From Janthinobacterium sp. J1-1 (GTDB lineage: Bacteria > Pseudomonadota > Gammaproteobacteria > Burkholderiales > Burkholderiaceae_D): a stretch of DNA of 64,000 nt. Location: contig NZ_CP132339.1 of NCBI RefSeq assembly GCF_030944405.1, positions 3,596,001 to 3,660,000 of the forward strand, given 5' to 3'. The notes beneath the pieces are model-generated. The model did no database searches. It saw nothing but the letters and a program-made list of their open reading frames with translations, and was not told the DNA's origin. Below are positions 16,660-25,708 of this stretch, piece after piece. Position numbers and translations under genes: made by a program. Position 1 is the stretch's first letter. Each line of letters opens with the position of its first letter.

Positions 16660-17571
16660 TCAGAGGAGGTCGAACAGGGAGAGTGAGCCCACTTTGCTGT
16701 AGGCTTTGTAGGTGGCTTCCAGCGCGGTCTGGTAGCCGGTCAGGTCGATCGCCGCCGCGCCGATGTCGGCCTTTTTCAAATCGAGCAGGGCGGTGTTGTT
16801 CGACAGCGAAACATTGTCCAGGTTGTTATCGAGCGTGGACAGGATGTTTTGCGCGCCGCCGAAGATGGCGATCTTGCCGGACAGCAGTTCCATGCCCTCA
16901 TCGGTGCCGTCGAGCGCGGTGGTGACGACCGCGCGCACGGCCGGATCGGCGGGATTGAGGCCGGGCGCGCTCAGGGTCTCGATGGTCTGGTCGATCTTGT
17001 TAAGCCAGCTTTCCAGCTTGCTGACGTCGACATTGGCCGCCTGCGTGATGCCGTTGCCGACCACCACGGTCTGGGTTTCCGTATTGCCGGTGTAGCTATA
17101 GCGCGAGCCGGCCGGTGCGCTGGCGTCATAGGTGATCGCCGGCGCGTCGGTGGCGGTGCCGGAAAACATGTAGCGGCCTTCCTGGTCCTTCAGGTTGGAC
17201 GTGTAGACCACGCTGTCGCGCATGGCGCGCAGCGATTCGGTCATCGCCTTCAGGTCGGACGGCGCATTGCTGCCATCGGCGGCCCACACCAGCAGGTCGC
17301 GCGCCTGGCCCATGTCGGTCACCATGCTCGACAGGTAATTTTCGTTTTTCAGCAGACGCGTCTGGACCGAGGAGATATTGTCCTTGTACTGCGTGATCAT
17401 GGCCTGTTCGCGCGTCAGGCGCGAAATACGCACATTGCCGATCGGATCGTCCGACGGCAACTGGATGCGCAGGCCCGACGACATCTGCTGCGTCAGGTAA
17501 TTGATGCGTTCCTGGTTCTGCTGGATCGATACATTGATCATTGTTTGATACTGGCTGCTCGCTACACGCAT
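16660..17571 (-). CDS. flgL: Flagellar hook-filament junction protein FlgL (lateral system)
   Basis: A 303-residue HAP3. The N-terminal flagellin-like helix RINYLTQQMSSGLRIQLPSD and the C-terminal helix (VSLSNNTALLDLKKADIGAA, ending YKAYSKVGSLSLFDLL) are typical, with a short central part. It is secreted and forms the second ring between hook and filament on top of FlgK. It begins 12 nt after flgK and is followed 4 nt later by the unknown gene. Confidence 0.93.
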   Translation of the reverse strand: MRVASSQYQTMINVSIQQNQERINYLTQQMSSGLRIQLPSDDPIGNVRISRLTREQAMITQYKDNISSVQTRLLKNENYLSSMVTDMGQARDLLVWAADGSNAPSDLKAMTESLRAMRDSVVYTSNLKDQEGRYMFSGTATDAPAITYDASAPAGSRYSYTGNTETQTVVVGNGITQAANVDVSKLESWLNKIDQTIETLSAPGLNPADPAVRAVVTTALDGTDEGMELLSGKIAIFGGAQNILSTLDNNLDNVSLSNNTALLDLKKADIGAAAIDLTGYQTALEATYKAYSKVGSLSLFDLL

Positions 17572-17583
17572 GATCTCTGCTCC

Positions 17584-18948
17584 TTAACCCATCATTGCCA
17601 AAGTGGCGTCAAACAAGGTGTTGGCGACTGAAATGACTTTCATGTTCGCCTGGTACATATTCTGGAATTCCACCAGGTTCATCGCTTCTTCGTCCTTGTT
17701 CACGGCGCTGGTGGCGTTCCAGTCGTTGACCGCCTGCGTGCGCACCGTGTCGGCCGTTTTCAGCAAGGCCTGGTTCTGCTGGCTGGCAATGCCCAGCTTG
17801 CCCACCAGCTGGGTATCGGCGTCGCTGATCAGCACTTCGCCCACCCAGCTGACAGTGATCGGCTTGTTCTTGATGTCGATCAGGCTTTGCAGGTTCTTGC
17901 TGTCGCCGGCGGCGCCGCCGGCGCTGGCCAGCGCCAGGTCGGCCGCCGTAAAATTCTTCTTGATTGACATTACGCCGTCGGTGTACTCGAACAGGTTGGG
18001 ACCGGCGGTGCCGGCCATGGTCTGGCCCTGGTTCAGCTGATTGTTGATATTGTCGGTCAGCGTCTTGCCCAGGTCGCGCAGCGACTGCTGCAGCGGCTGC
18101 AGGGTATTTTGCTCGAATTCGCCCAGGCCGCCGATCTGGCCGCCGATGGCGATACTGTCGAGCTTGAAGGTCGAGTTGGCGAACTTCAGCGTGATGCTTT
18201 GTTCGCCAACCGCGTTCTCGCTGCTGGTCAGCGTGCTCGACATGTTGCCGATCACCAGCGGCTGGCCGCTCTTCAATGAAATATTCATCGAACCGTCCGG
18301 CTGGCTGTTGACTTCGATCGCCATCTGCGCAGCCAGGCCGTCGATCAGCTGGTCGCGGGCATCGATCAGCGCCGAGACGTTGGTGCCGGCCGCAGTCGAG
18401 GTCGAAATGCGCTGGTTCAGCGCGGCGATGTTCTGCAGCGCGGTATTGGCTTGAGGCATCATCGCGGCGCGCTGCTGGTGCAGCGACAGCACCTGGTTGT
18501 TCATCACGTTGTTGATGCTGTTGAAATGCTGGGCCATGGCGTCGGCCGAAGTGACGATCTGCTGGCGCAGCGGGGTCGAGGTCGGATCGACGGCGGCCGC
18601 ATTCAGGGCCGTGAAAAAGCCGTCGATGCCGTTGCTGATGCTGGACTTTTCATCGCCCATCACGCGTTCGAGCTGGGTCAGGTAAGGCTGGGCCTGCGAG
18701 CGCAAGCCCTGGTCCGACGCGGCGCGCCACATCTGCTGGCTTTTGTAGGCGTCGCTGAAACGCATCAGGGCGCCCACTTCCACGCCGTTGCCGGCCGACC
18801 GCACGCCAGCGCCGGAAGAGAGCGATGTCAGCAGCACGCCCTGGCGCGTATAGCCCGGGGTCTGCAGGTTGGCGATATTCTGGCTGGCTGCACCAAGCGC
18901 CGCTTGCGCGGCGATGCTGCCCGACAGGGCATTGCTGATCATGCTCAT
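17584..18948 (-). CDS. flgK: Flagellar hook-associated protein FlgK (lateral system)
   Basis: A 454-residue HAP1. The rod-hook type N-terminus IAAQAALGAASQNIANLQTP and the C-terminal NLVEFQNMYQANMKVISVAN are diagnostic, and the N-terminal coiled region follows (LRSQAQPYLTQLERVMGDEK). It caps the hook and joins it to FlgL. Shorter than enterobacterial FlgK (about 550), as in many lateral systems. The 54-bp gap to flgJ contains a TAAAGTGT that resembles a sigma-28 -35, but no matching -10 at the right distance. Confidence 0.93.
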   Translation of the reverse strand: MSMISNALSGSIAAQAALGAASQNIANLQTPGYTRQGVLLTSLSSGAGVRSAGNGVEVGALMRFSDAYKSQQMWRAASDQGLRSQAQPYLTQLERVMGDEKSSISNGIDGFFTALNAAAVDPTSTPLRQQIVTSADAMAQHFNSINNVMNNQVLSLHQQRAAMMPQANTALQNIAALNQRISTSTAAGTNVSALIDARDQLIDGLAAQMAIEVNSQPDGSMNISLKSGQPLVIGNMSSTLTSSENAVGEQSITLKFANSTFKLDSIAIGGQIGGLGEFEQNTLQPLQQSLRDLGKTLTDNINNQLNQGQTMAGTAGPNLFEYTDGVMSIKKNFTAADLALASAGGAAGDSKNLQSLIDIKNKPITVSWVGEVLISDADTQLVGKLGIASQQNQALLKTADTVRTQAVNDWNATSAVNKDEEAMNLVEFQNMYQANMKVISVANTLFDATLAMMG

Positions 18949-19002
18949 GGCATTTCTTTCGTGATAAGGGGCGATGTCGCTACCTCAACTACAGGCGACA
19001 CT

Positions 19003-19395
19003 TTATGTTGACTTATTAAGTCCGGCTGCAACTTTGTCCGATGTGACATCGATCCTCGGGGCTGGCGCCGCTGCGGCCGGCAGCAGCTGGCGCAAGATGG
19101 CGTCGGCGATGCCGAACGCGCGCTGGCCGGCCATCTTGTCGGCCACCAGGTTGTCGGCCAGCTCCTGCATGTCGCTGTTGACGGGGTCCTTGTAGACGCT
19201 GTCTTCGCCGGCCATCTCGCGCGTGCCCGAGCGCATCTGGCGCAGCATGTGCGAGATGAAGAAGGCTTCGAACTTGACCGCCGCCTCGGTGGCCTTGGCC
19301 GCATAGCGCGGATCGGTGGGCGCCGCCGCGGCGGGCGACTGGTCGTCCAGCGCCGAAGGCAGGGCGCCGCTGCTGTTGTCGATGGAGAAATTCAT
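19003..19395 (-). CDS. flgJ: Rod-binding protein FlgJ, rod domain only
   Basis: A 130-residue protein with only the FlgJ N-terminal rod-capping domain: ATEAAVKFEAFFISHMLRQM then DSVYKDPVNSDMQELADNLV and RAFGIADAILRQL. The muramidase half found in enterobacterial FlgJ (about 310 residues) is absent; a separate muramidase gene sits at 26479-27225 in the same locus. The ATG at 19395 overlaps the flgI stop by one base. It should cap the growing rod in the periplasm. Confidence 0.9.
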   Translation of the reverse strand: MNFSIDNSSGALPSALDDQSPAAAAPTDPRYAAKATEAAVKFEAFFISHMLRQMRSGTREMAGEDSVYKDPVNSDMQELADNLVADKMAGQRAFGIADAILRQLLPAAAAPAPRIDVTSDKVAAGLNKST

Positions 19396-20507
19396 CAGAT
19401 CACCACCAGTTCGCCTTCGATGGCGCCGGCCTGGTCCAGCGCCTGCAGGATCGCCATGATATCGTCGGGCGAGGCGCCCAGGCTGTTGACCACGTCGATG
19501 ATGGCCTGCAGCTTGGCGCCTTCCGGCCATTTGAACATCTTGCCGTTGCCCTGGTCGACCGTCACCTTCGATTGCGGCGTGACGGTGGTCTGGCCGGCAC
19601 CGAACGGCGCCGGCTGGCTGACCGCCGAACTCTCGGAAATGACCACTTTCAGCGAACCGTGGGTGACGGCCGCCGCTTTCACGCGCAGGCCTTCGGCGAT
19701 GACCACCGTGCCGGTACGCGAATTGAAGACCACCTTGGGCATGTCGGTGCCGACGTCGACGCTGAGCGCCTGCAGCTTGGCCATGAAGGCCACGCGCTGG
19801 GTCGGGTTTTCGGGGGCGATCACTTCCACGCTGGTGGCGTCGCTGGTGGTGGCGACGGCGCCGAAACGGCGGTTGACGGCTTCGACGATATTGGTCGCCG
19901 TCTCGAAATGGGGATGGCGCAAATTGAGCGTGACGGTCGGCTTGGTGGAAAAGTCGCTGAGGATCTCGCGTTCGATATTGGCGCCGTTCGGGATGCGTCC
20001 CGAGGTCGGCGTATTGACCGTGACCGACGAGCCGCTCTGGCCGCTGGCGCTCAGGCCGCCGACCACCACGTTGCCTTGCGCCAGGGCGTAGGTTTCGTTG
20101 TCGGCCGCGCGCAGCTGCGTCAGCAGCAAGGTGCCGCCACGCAGGCTTTTCGCGTCGCCCAGCGAGGACACCGTGACGTCGATCGCCTGGCCGCGGCGGT
20201 AGCCGGGCGGAAACACGGCGCTGACCATCACGGTGGCGACGTTCTTGCTTTTCGATTCGGCGCCGTCGGGCAGCTTGACGCCGAACTGCTTGAGCATGTT
20301 GACCACCGACTGGCTGGAAAACTTCACCTGGGTGGTGTCGCCGCTGCCGTTCAGGCCGACCACCAGGCCGTAACCGACCAGCGGATTGTCACGCACGCCT
20401 TCGATGCTGACCAGGTTGCGCAGTACTTGCGCCGCCGTGGCGGGCAGCGACATGCTGCAAAAGGCGGCCAGCAGCAAGGTGGCGGGCAGGGCGGAACGAA
20501 ATCTCAT
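19395..20507 (-). CDS. flgI: Flagellar P-ring protein FlgI
   Basis: A 370-residue periplasmic protein with a signal peptide ([20 protein letters not shown]). The family start [20 protein letters not shown] and the end [20 protein letters not shown] match closely. Monomers form the bushing ring in the peptidoglycan layer. It starts 9 nt after flgH and its stop overlaps flgJ, so the ring genes are coupled to the rod cap. Confidence 0.95.
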   Translation of the reverse strand: MRFRSALPATLLLAAFCSMSLPATAAQVLRNLVSIEGVRDNPLVGYGLVVGLNGSGDTTQVKFSSQSVVNMLKQFGVKLPDGAESKSKNVATVMVSAVFPPGYRRGQAIDVTVSSLGDAKSLRGGTLLLTQLRAADNETYALAQGNVVVGGLSASGQSGSSVTVNTPTSGRIPNGANIEREILSDFSTKPTVTLNLRHPHFETATNIVEAVNRRFGAVATTSDATSVEVIAPENPTQRVAFMAKLQALSVDVGTDMPKVVFNSRTGTVVIAEGLRVKAAAVTHGSLKVVISESSAVSQPAPFGAGQTTVTPQSKVTVDQGNGKMFKWPEGAKLQAIIDVVNSLGASPDDIMAILQALDQAGAIEGELVVI

Positions 20508-20516
20508 GATGTGACC

Positions 20517-21191
20517 TTAAAACGGCATCCATGGACCGACGAAAAAGCGCGTCAGCCAGCCCGGGGTATTGGCTTCGGCCAGGGTGCCCTGGCCGGAATA
20601 GGCGATACGCGCATTGGCGATGCGCAAGGACGATACCTGGTTGTTCGAATCGATGTCGGCCGCGCGCAGGTAGCCGCGCAGGCGCACGAATTCCTCGCCC
20701 TGGTTCAGGGTCAGGGTCTTTTCGCCCTGCACCCGCAGCAGCCCGTTCGGCAGCACTTCCTGCACGATCACGGTGATCGCGCCCGACAGCGCATTTTGCT
20801 GCGTGCTGGTCGAGTCGCCGGCGAAATTGCGGTCGGCCGACAGGTCGATGCCGGTCTTGGGGAAGGTCTTGCCCAGGATGTTGGCCGCCTGCACGCCCAC
20901 CGAGGAACCCTTGTTGAAGGAGGTGCCGGCCTTCTTGCTGGCCTGGGTGGTTTCCTGCAGCGCCACGGTGACCACGTCGCCGACGCGGAAGGCGCGGCTG
21001 TCGGAGGTCAGCGACATGCCGGCATCGGGGTTGAACACGCCGCCGGCCACGCCGCCGCGGCCACTGCCGCGCTGCGCCACCAGCGGCTCTTCCGAAAACG
21101 TCGGCGCCACCGGCGCGGCCGGACGGCTGGCGCAGCCGGCCAGCAGCACAGCCGCCAGCAGCACCGCGATGGCTTGCCTGGTCGCTTGCAT
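20517..21191 (-). CDS. flgH: Flagellar L-ring lipoprotein FlgH
   Basis: A 224-residue outer-membrane lipoprotein with lipobox LLAGC at residues 16-20. Family segments SDSRAFRVGDVVTVALQETT, LPNGLLRVQGEKTLTLNQGE and RLRGYLRAADIDSNNQVSSL are present. It forms the outer ring around the rod with FlgI. The start codon overlaps the flgG stop by one base. Confidence 0.95.
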   Translation of the reverse strand: MQATRQAIAVLLAAVLLAGCASRPAAPVAPTFSEEPLVAQRGSGRGGVAGGVFNPDAGMSLTSDSRAFRVGDVVTVALQETTQASKKAGTSFNKGSSVGVQAANILGKTFPKTGIDLSADRNFAGDSTSTQQNALSGAITVIVQEVLPNGLLRVQGEKTLTLNQGEEFVRLRGYLRAADIDSNNQVSSLRIANARIAYSGQGTLAEANTPGWLTRFFVGPWMPF

Positions 21192-21979
21192 CAGCGTGCC
21201 GCTTGCGCCAGGTATTGCAGCATATTGTCGGCCGCCGACAGCACCTTGGTGTTCATTTCATAGGTACGCTGGGCCGCGATCATGTCGACCATTTCTTCGA
21301 CCACCTGCACATTCGAGCCTTCCAGCGCGAATTGCTTGAGCTTGCCCAGGGCGCCTTCGCCGGGATTGCCTTCGGTCGGCGCGCCGCTGGCGGCGGTTTC
21401 CTGGAACAGGTTTTCGCCCAGGGCCAGCAGGCCGGTCGGGTTGATGAAGCTGCTCAGGGTCAGCTGGCCCAGCTGGGTGCCGGCCACATTGCCGGGCACC
21501 GTCGCCGAGACCATGCCGTTTTCACCGATGGTGATGCCGGTGGCGTTGTTGGGCACGGTGATCTGCGGCACCAGCGGCAAGCCCTGGGCGTTGACCATCA
21601 CGCCATTTTCATTGATGCCCAGCTGGCCGGCGCGCGTGTAGGCCGCTTCGCCGTTCGGGCGCAGCACCTGCAAAAAGCCGTTGCCGGTGATGGCGACGTC
21701 GAATTCGCGGCTGGTGGTTTGCAGGCTGCCGGTGGTAAACACCTTTTGCGTGCCGACCATGTGGGTACCGTTGCCGAGCTGTACGCCCGACGGCGACAGG
21801 GTATTGTCGGCACGCTGCGCGCCCGGCTGCTGGTCGACCTGGTAGAACAGGTCTTCGAACACTACGCGGTCGCGCTTGAAACCGACCGTGTTGACGTTGG
21901 CCAGGTTGTTGGCGATGGCTTGCAGCTTGGCGTCTTGCGCCTGCACACCGGTCTTGCTGATCCACATTGCTGGATTCAT
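21191..21979 (-). CDS. flgG: Distal rod protein FlgG
   Basis: A 262-residue rod protein. The N-terminal KTGVQAQDAKLQAIANNLAN and NTVGFKRDRVVFEDLFYQ, and the C-terminal QFALEGSNVQVVEEMVDMIA and MNTKVLSAADNMLQYLAQ, are diagnostic of FlgG, including its longer N-terminal D0/Dc segment compared with FlgF. It forms the distal rod passing through the P and L rings. Lies 33 nt after flgF. Confidence 0.95.
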   Translation of the reverse strand: MNPAMWISKTGVQAQDAKLQAIANNLANVNTVGFKRDRVVFEDLFYQVDQQPGAQRADNTLSPSGVQLGNGTHMVGTQKVFTTGSLQTTSREFDVAITGNGFLQVLRPNGEAAYTRAGQLGINENGVMVNAQGLPLVPQITVPNNATGITIGENGMVSATVPGNVAGTQLGQLTLSSFINPTGLLALGENLFQETAASGAPTEGNPGEGALGKLKQFALEGSNVQVVEEMVDMIAAQRTYEMNTKVLSAADNMLQYLAQAAR

Positions 21980-22012
21980 GATTTACTCCTTGAATTTGGT
22001 TGGCGTGCGGGC

Positions 22013-22741
22013 TCAGGCGCCAAGCAGGCGGTTGCCCGATTCAGTCATGGAATCGCTGGCCTTGAATATTTTCATCTGCACTTCAAAACTGCGGTTCAGG
22101 CTCATGGTGGCGATCATTTCCTCGACCGCCGACACGTTGCTGCCTTCGATATGGCGGCCGCGCACCTGCACGTTCGGATCGGCCTGCAGGTTGGCGCCGC
22201 CACGCGTGACGATCAGCCCGGCTTCGTTCTTGGTCAGCTCGCCCGTTTCGGAGTTGACCAGCTTGAGCTTGTCGACCACCTGCATCTGCGCCGTGCCCGG
22301 GACCTGGATCGAAATCGAACCGTCGACGCCGATCGAGACGCTGGTGTGCTCGGGCAGGGTGATCGGGCCACCTTCGCCCAGCACCGGCCGGCCGTTGATG
22401 GTTAGCGCGCCCGTTTCATCGAGGTTCATGGCGCCGGCGCGCGTGTAGGCTTCGCCGTTTTGCCATTGCACCGTCAGAAAGCCGTTGCCGGTGATCGCCA
22501 CGTCGAGATCGCGGCCGGTTTCCTTGACGGTGCCGGTGCGCGTGTTGATGGCGCTCGACTGCGTCTGCGCCATGTGGCGATCGTCGTAGCCGTAGCCGTT
22601 TTGCAGCGGCTGCGCGGTCGACACCTCCAGGTTGGCACGAAAGCCGCCCGTTTCGATGTTGGCCAGGTTGTTGGCGTGTACCTGTTGTGCCCGCAGGGCA
22701 CGGTCGGCGCCGCTCATGGCGGTGTAAATCAGCGCATCCAT
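22013..22741 (-). CDS. flgF: Proximal rod protein FlgF
   Basis: A 242-residue rod protein with the N-terminus MDALIYTAMSGADRALRAQQ, the N-terminal rod motif ANNLANIETGGFRANLE and the C-terminal VSAVEEMIATMSLNRSFEVQ. Lengths and order (flgE-flgF-flgG) fit. It belongs to the proximal rod below FlgG. Confidence 0.94.
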   Translation of the reverse strand: MDALIYTAMSGADRALRAQQVHANNLANIETGGFRANLEVSTAQPLQNGYGYDDRHMAQTQSSAINTRTGTVKETGRDLDVAITGNGFLTVQWQNGEAYTRAGAMNLDETGALTINGRPVLGEGGPITLPEHTSVSIGVDGSISIQVPGTAQMQVVDKLKLVNSETGELTKNEAGLIVTRGGANLQADPNVQVRGRHIEGSNVSAVEEMIATMSLNRSFEVQMKIFKASDSMTESGNRLLGA

Positions 22742-22767
22742 GGTTGTTTACCTTTGCGTGTCAAAGA

Positions 22768-24057
22768 TTACAACGCTTGCATCAGCGATTGCAGCATGGC
22801 GTTCTCGGTCGACAGCACTTTCGAGTTGGCCTGGTAGTTGCGCTGCGAGGTCATCAGGCCCACCAGTTCGGTGGTGATGTCGACGTTCGACTGTTCCAGC
22901 GAGCTGGTGGCCAGCTTGCCGGCCATGCCCACGCCAGGACGCTCGTACAGCGGCGCGCCGGAAGCGGTCGAGGCGGTCCAGCTGGTGTTGTCGGCGGCGG
23001 TCAGGGCGCCTTCGTCGGCAAAGTTGGCCAGCGCGATGGTGCCGACATTCTTGGTTTCGCCATTGGTATATTTCGCCATGATCGAGCCGTCCGACGCCAG
23101 CTCCACGCCGGTGTAGGTGCCCGAGGCGTAGCCGTCCGACTTGTTGGTCGAGGTGGTCGTTTCGCCGGCGTACAGGGTGGTGTCCGAGTAGTTCAGGTTG
23201 AACGCCAGCGCGGCCGCGCCGGAGTTGGCGATCGGGTCGCCCATCTTGACCGCGTCGAAAGTCGGTTTCCAGTCGGCGCCCCTCACTGCCGGTGCCACCG
23301 GTTCATTGTTCGGCGCGGCGCCGTTGACTTTCGCCAGCTGGCCATCGGTGCCGAACAGCAACGTACTTACCATTTCTTTCGCTGGCGTCGCCAGTGGCTG
23401 CTGCATCATAGGCTTGTCGTCGAGCGTGTAGTGCACTTCGACCGTGCTGGCATCGGTCTTGACGAAATACTGGCTCAGCGTGTGCTTGGCGCCCAGCGAA
23501 TCGTACAGCACCGATACCTTGGCGCTGTTGTAGGTCTGGATGTCGGTCTTGTCGAACTTGGTGCCGTCCTTGATGGTCCACTCGGACGACAGGTTGGCGA
23601 CGTAGGACAGGTTTTCGGTCGCCTGCGCGGGGATCTGGCCGGTCGGGATTTTCATGTCGCCCATCGGACCTAGCGTGGTGCTGCCTTTGGCGGCAGGCGC
23701 GTAGCCCTGCACCATCTTGCCGTTCGAATCGGTCAGGTAGCCGCTGCTCGAGGCGCTGAAAATGCCGACGCGGCTGTAGCTCAGGGTGTTTTGCGCATCG
23801 CGGCTGACAAAGTAGCCACGGCCATCGATGGCGGCGTCCAGGGTGCGGCCGGTGTTCAGCACGCCGCCGTTGACGCTCATGCTTTGCGTGGTTGAACCGA
23901 TTTCGACACCGGTGGCGCGGTCGCCTGCGTACATCGACGAGAAGTTGGCGCGGCTGCTGCGGAAACCGTAGGTGCCGGCGTTGGCGATATTGTTACTCGA
24001 GGCGGTCAGTTGCTCGTTGATGGCCTGGATGCCGGACAGTGCGATGTCGAAACTCAT
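22768..24057 (-). CDS. flgE: Flagellar hook protein FlgE
   Basis: A 429-residue hook subunit. It has the rod-hook N-terminus SFDIALSGIQAINEQLTASS with NIANAGTYGFRSSRANFSSM, a long Thr/Ser/Ala-rich central D1/D2 region, and the C-terminal ESLEQSNVDITTELV-like stretch (SSLEQSNVDITTELVGLM) with MTSQRNYQANSKVLSTENAM. It polymerises into the curved universal joint under control of FliK. About 26 nt precede flgF and 64 nt follow flgD. Confidence 0.94.
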   Translation of the reverse strand: MSFDIALSGIQAINEQLTASSNNIANAGTYGFRSSRANFSSMYAGDRATGVEIGSTTQSMSVNGGVLNTGRTLDAAIDGRGYFVSRDAQNTLSYSRVGIFSASSSGYLTDSNGKMVQGYAPAAKGSTTLGPMGDMKIPTGQIPAQATENLSYVANLSSEWTIKDGTKFDKTDIQTYNSAKVSVLYDSLGAKHTLSQYFVKTDASTVEVHYTLDDKPMMQQPLATPAKEMVSTLLFGTDGQLAKVNGAAPNNEPVAPAVRGADWKPTFDAVKMGDPIANSGAAALAFNLNYSDTTLYAGETTTSTNKSDGYASGTYTGVELASDGSIMAKYTNGETKNVGTIALANFADEGALTAADNTSWTASTASGAPLYERPGVGMAGKLATSSLEQSNVDITTELVGLMTSQRNYQANSKVLSTENAMLQSLMQAL

Positions 24058-24121
24058 GGTGAACTTCCTTTAGTGAAGGACGGGATTATTGGGCAAAAAG
24101 CAAATGGGCGCTACGGGCGGA

Positions 24122-24772
24122 TCAGGAGGTCTTGCCGTTGAAGCCGGTGATCGCGCCAGGGCTGACTTCACCGAGGTTGGCGACGTTGAGGATCATGCTG
24201 CCGGTGGCCGACAGGCGAACACTGCTCAGCTTGCCGGCGATATCGACCGACGGCTTCTCGCCGCTGCTGGTGGTCACCGCCATCGTATAGGTGCCGGCTG
24301 GCAGGCCCAGCTTTTCCGGGTCGATGGTAAACGGCACGTTACCGGCCGATTTGGCGCCCAGTTCGATCGTGTATTCCTTGTCGAACGCATCTTTCAAGGT
24401 CAGGGTGGTCTTGCTGCTGTTGGACGACAGGGCGATGCTGCCGCTGACCTTGCCGCTTTCGAGCTGTACCGTGCTGCTGTTGACCATGACTTCCGAGCCC
24501 ACCTGAGCGCCCAGGGCCAGCACCTGCATGCTCTGCAGTACGCTGGCGTTGGCGCTGGTCAGGGTCGACAGGTTTTGCATCGCTTCGGTCTGCGCCTGCT
24601 GCGTCAACTGGTTGACGAACTGGCTGGGGTCGGTTGGCGCCAGTGGGTCCTGGTTGCGGATCTGCGCCACCAGCAGCTTGGTGAACATGTCCTGCGTGGC
24701 GTTGTTTTGCGAGGCGACGGCGTTGCTGGTCGTGCCACCGCTGGTGCTGTTTGTAAAGAGGCTCGTTTCCAT
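24122..24772 (-). CDS. flgD: Hook-capping protein FlgD
   Basis: A 216-residue hook scaffolding protein. The conserved N-terminal region is MFTKLLVAQIRNQDPLAPTD followed by PSQFVNQLTQQAQTEAMQNL; the C-terminal half has the FlgD Ig-like/tudor part (LPAGTYTMAVTTSSGEK). It caps the hook during growth and is replaced by FlgK. It begins 4 nt after the flgC stop. Confidence 0.93.
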   Translation of the reverse strand: METSLFTNSTSGGTTSNAVASQNNATQDMFTKLLVAQIRNQDPLAPTDPSQFVNQLTQQAQTEAMQNLSTLTSANASVLQSMQVLALGAQVGSEVMVNSSTVQLESGKVSGSIALSSNSSKTTLTLKDAFDKEYTIELGAKSAGNVPFTIDPEKLGLPAGTYTMAVTTSSGEKPSVDIAGKLSSVRLSATGSMILNVANLGEVSPGAITGFNGKTS

Positions 24773-24775
24773 GGA

Positions 24776-25180
24776 TTACGCTTCACCTAATTTGAGGAGG
24801 GATTGTTGCATCGACTTGATGCGGCCCAGGACTTCCACATTGGTTTCAAAGGCGCGCGAGGCCGACATCATGTCGGTCATCTCGGCCACCTGGTTGACAT
24901 TCGGGTAGAACACCATGCCGTCGGCATTGGCCATCGGGTGGCCCGGTTCGTACACCTTGCGCAACGGTTCGTCGCTTTGCACCACGTCCATCACTTGCAC
25001 GCGGCCACCGGCGCCGCCATCCATCACCGCCGTAAACACCGGTTTGCGCGCGCGGTAGGTCTCGCCTTCGGAACCGGCCACGGAATCGGCATTGGCCAGG
25101 TTGCTGGCGATGGTATTCAAGCGCACGGTCTGCGCCGCCATCGCCGAACCGGCGATCTTGGAAATATCCTGGAAGCTCAT
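24776..25180 (-). CDS. flgC: Proximal rod protein FlgC
   Basis: A 134-residue rod protein with the N-terminal MAAQTVRLNTIASNLANADS and the C-terminal PNVNQVAEMTDMMSASRAFE and VEVLGRIKSMQQSLLKLGEA. Residue length equals that of E. coli FlgC. It lies 16 nt after flgB. Confidence 0.95.
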   Translation of the reverse strand: MSFQDISKIAGSAMAAQTVRLNTIASNLANADSVAGSEGETYRARKPVFTAVMDGGAGGRVQVMDVVQSDEPLRKVYEPGHPMANADGMVFYPNVNQVAEMTDMMSASRAFETNVEVLGRIKSMQQSLLKLGEA

Positions 25181-25195
25181 GCTTGTCCTCGTTGC

Positions 25196-25558
25196 TTATT
25201 GTCCCGAGATGGCCTTGGCCAGCCCTTTGAGTTTCATGTTGACGAAGGTCAGGCTGGTCTGGAAGTCGGTGGCGTTCTGCGAGAAGGCGGCCTGTTCCAC
25301 GCCGATCTCGACGGTGTTGCCATCGCGGCTGGGGTGGTAGGGCACGCGGTACAGCGAACTGGCGTCGTCGTCGGTCGACAGCAGGCCGGCCTCGTTGTCT
25401 TGCAGTTGCTGCAAGGCGCTGCCGAAATCCATGTCCCTGGCCTGGAAGCCCGGCGTGTTTTCGTTGGCGATATTGGCCGCCAGCACACGCGTGCGGTCGG
25501 CACGCAAGGCCAGCACATCGGCGTGCACACCCAGTGCGTCCTTGAAATTAATCCCCAT
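25196..25558 (-). CDS. flgB: Proximal rod protein FlgB
   Basis: A 120-residue rod protein. ALRADRTRVLAANIANENTP and the C-terminal ATDFQTSLTFVNMKLKGLAK are family marks. The ATG at 25558 has AGGA 5 nt upstream; the ATG two codons earlier (25564) overlaps that ribosome site. It is the first gene of the flg operon, which continues to the unknown gene after flgL. Confidence 0.93.
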   Translation of the reverse strand: MGINFKDALGVHADVLALRADRTRVLAANIANENTPGFQARDMDFGSALQQLQDNEAGLLSTDDDASSLYRVPYHPSRDGNTVEIGVEQAAFSQNATDFQTSLTFVNMKLKGLAKAISGQ

Positions 25559-25708
25559 GGTCATCCTTTGTGTTGAATTTGATCGTACTGCTGCGGTTTG
25601 GGCTGGAAATCTGGATGCAGGAGTAAAATGCCTGCCTGGTCATGTTGACGCATGGTAAGGTCATGCTGCTTCAAGATTCTTGATTAGGATTAGCAAATAA
25701 GGTTAGTA
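25559..25708. promoter_or_regulatory. Divergent flgA/flgB promoter region
   Basis: These 150 bp must hold the start signals for flgA (plus strand) and flgBCDEFGHIJKL (minus strand). The region is AT-richer than the flanks. I found no convincing sigma-54 (GG-N10-GC) or sigma-28 pair. The flgA ribosome site AAGG lies about 6 nt before its ATG. Confidence 0.5.

Noticed and set aside
18949..19002. Sigma-28 promoter before flgK
   Set aside because: TAAAGTGT fits the -35, but at 11 bp the sequence is GAGGTAGC, which does not fit GCCGATAA.
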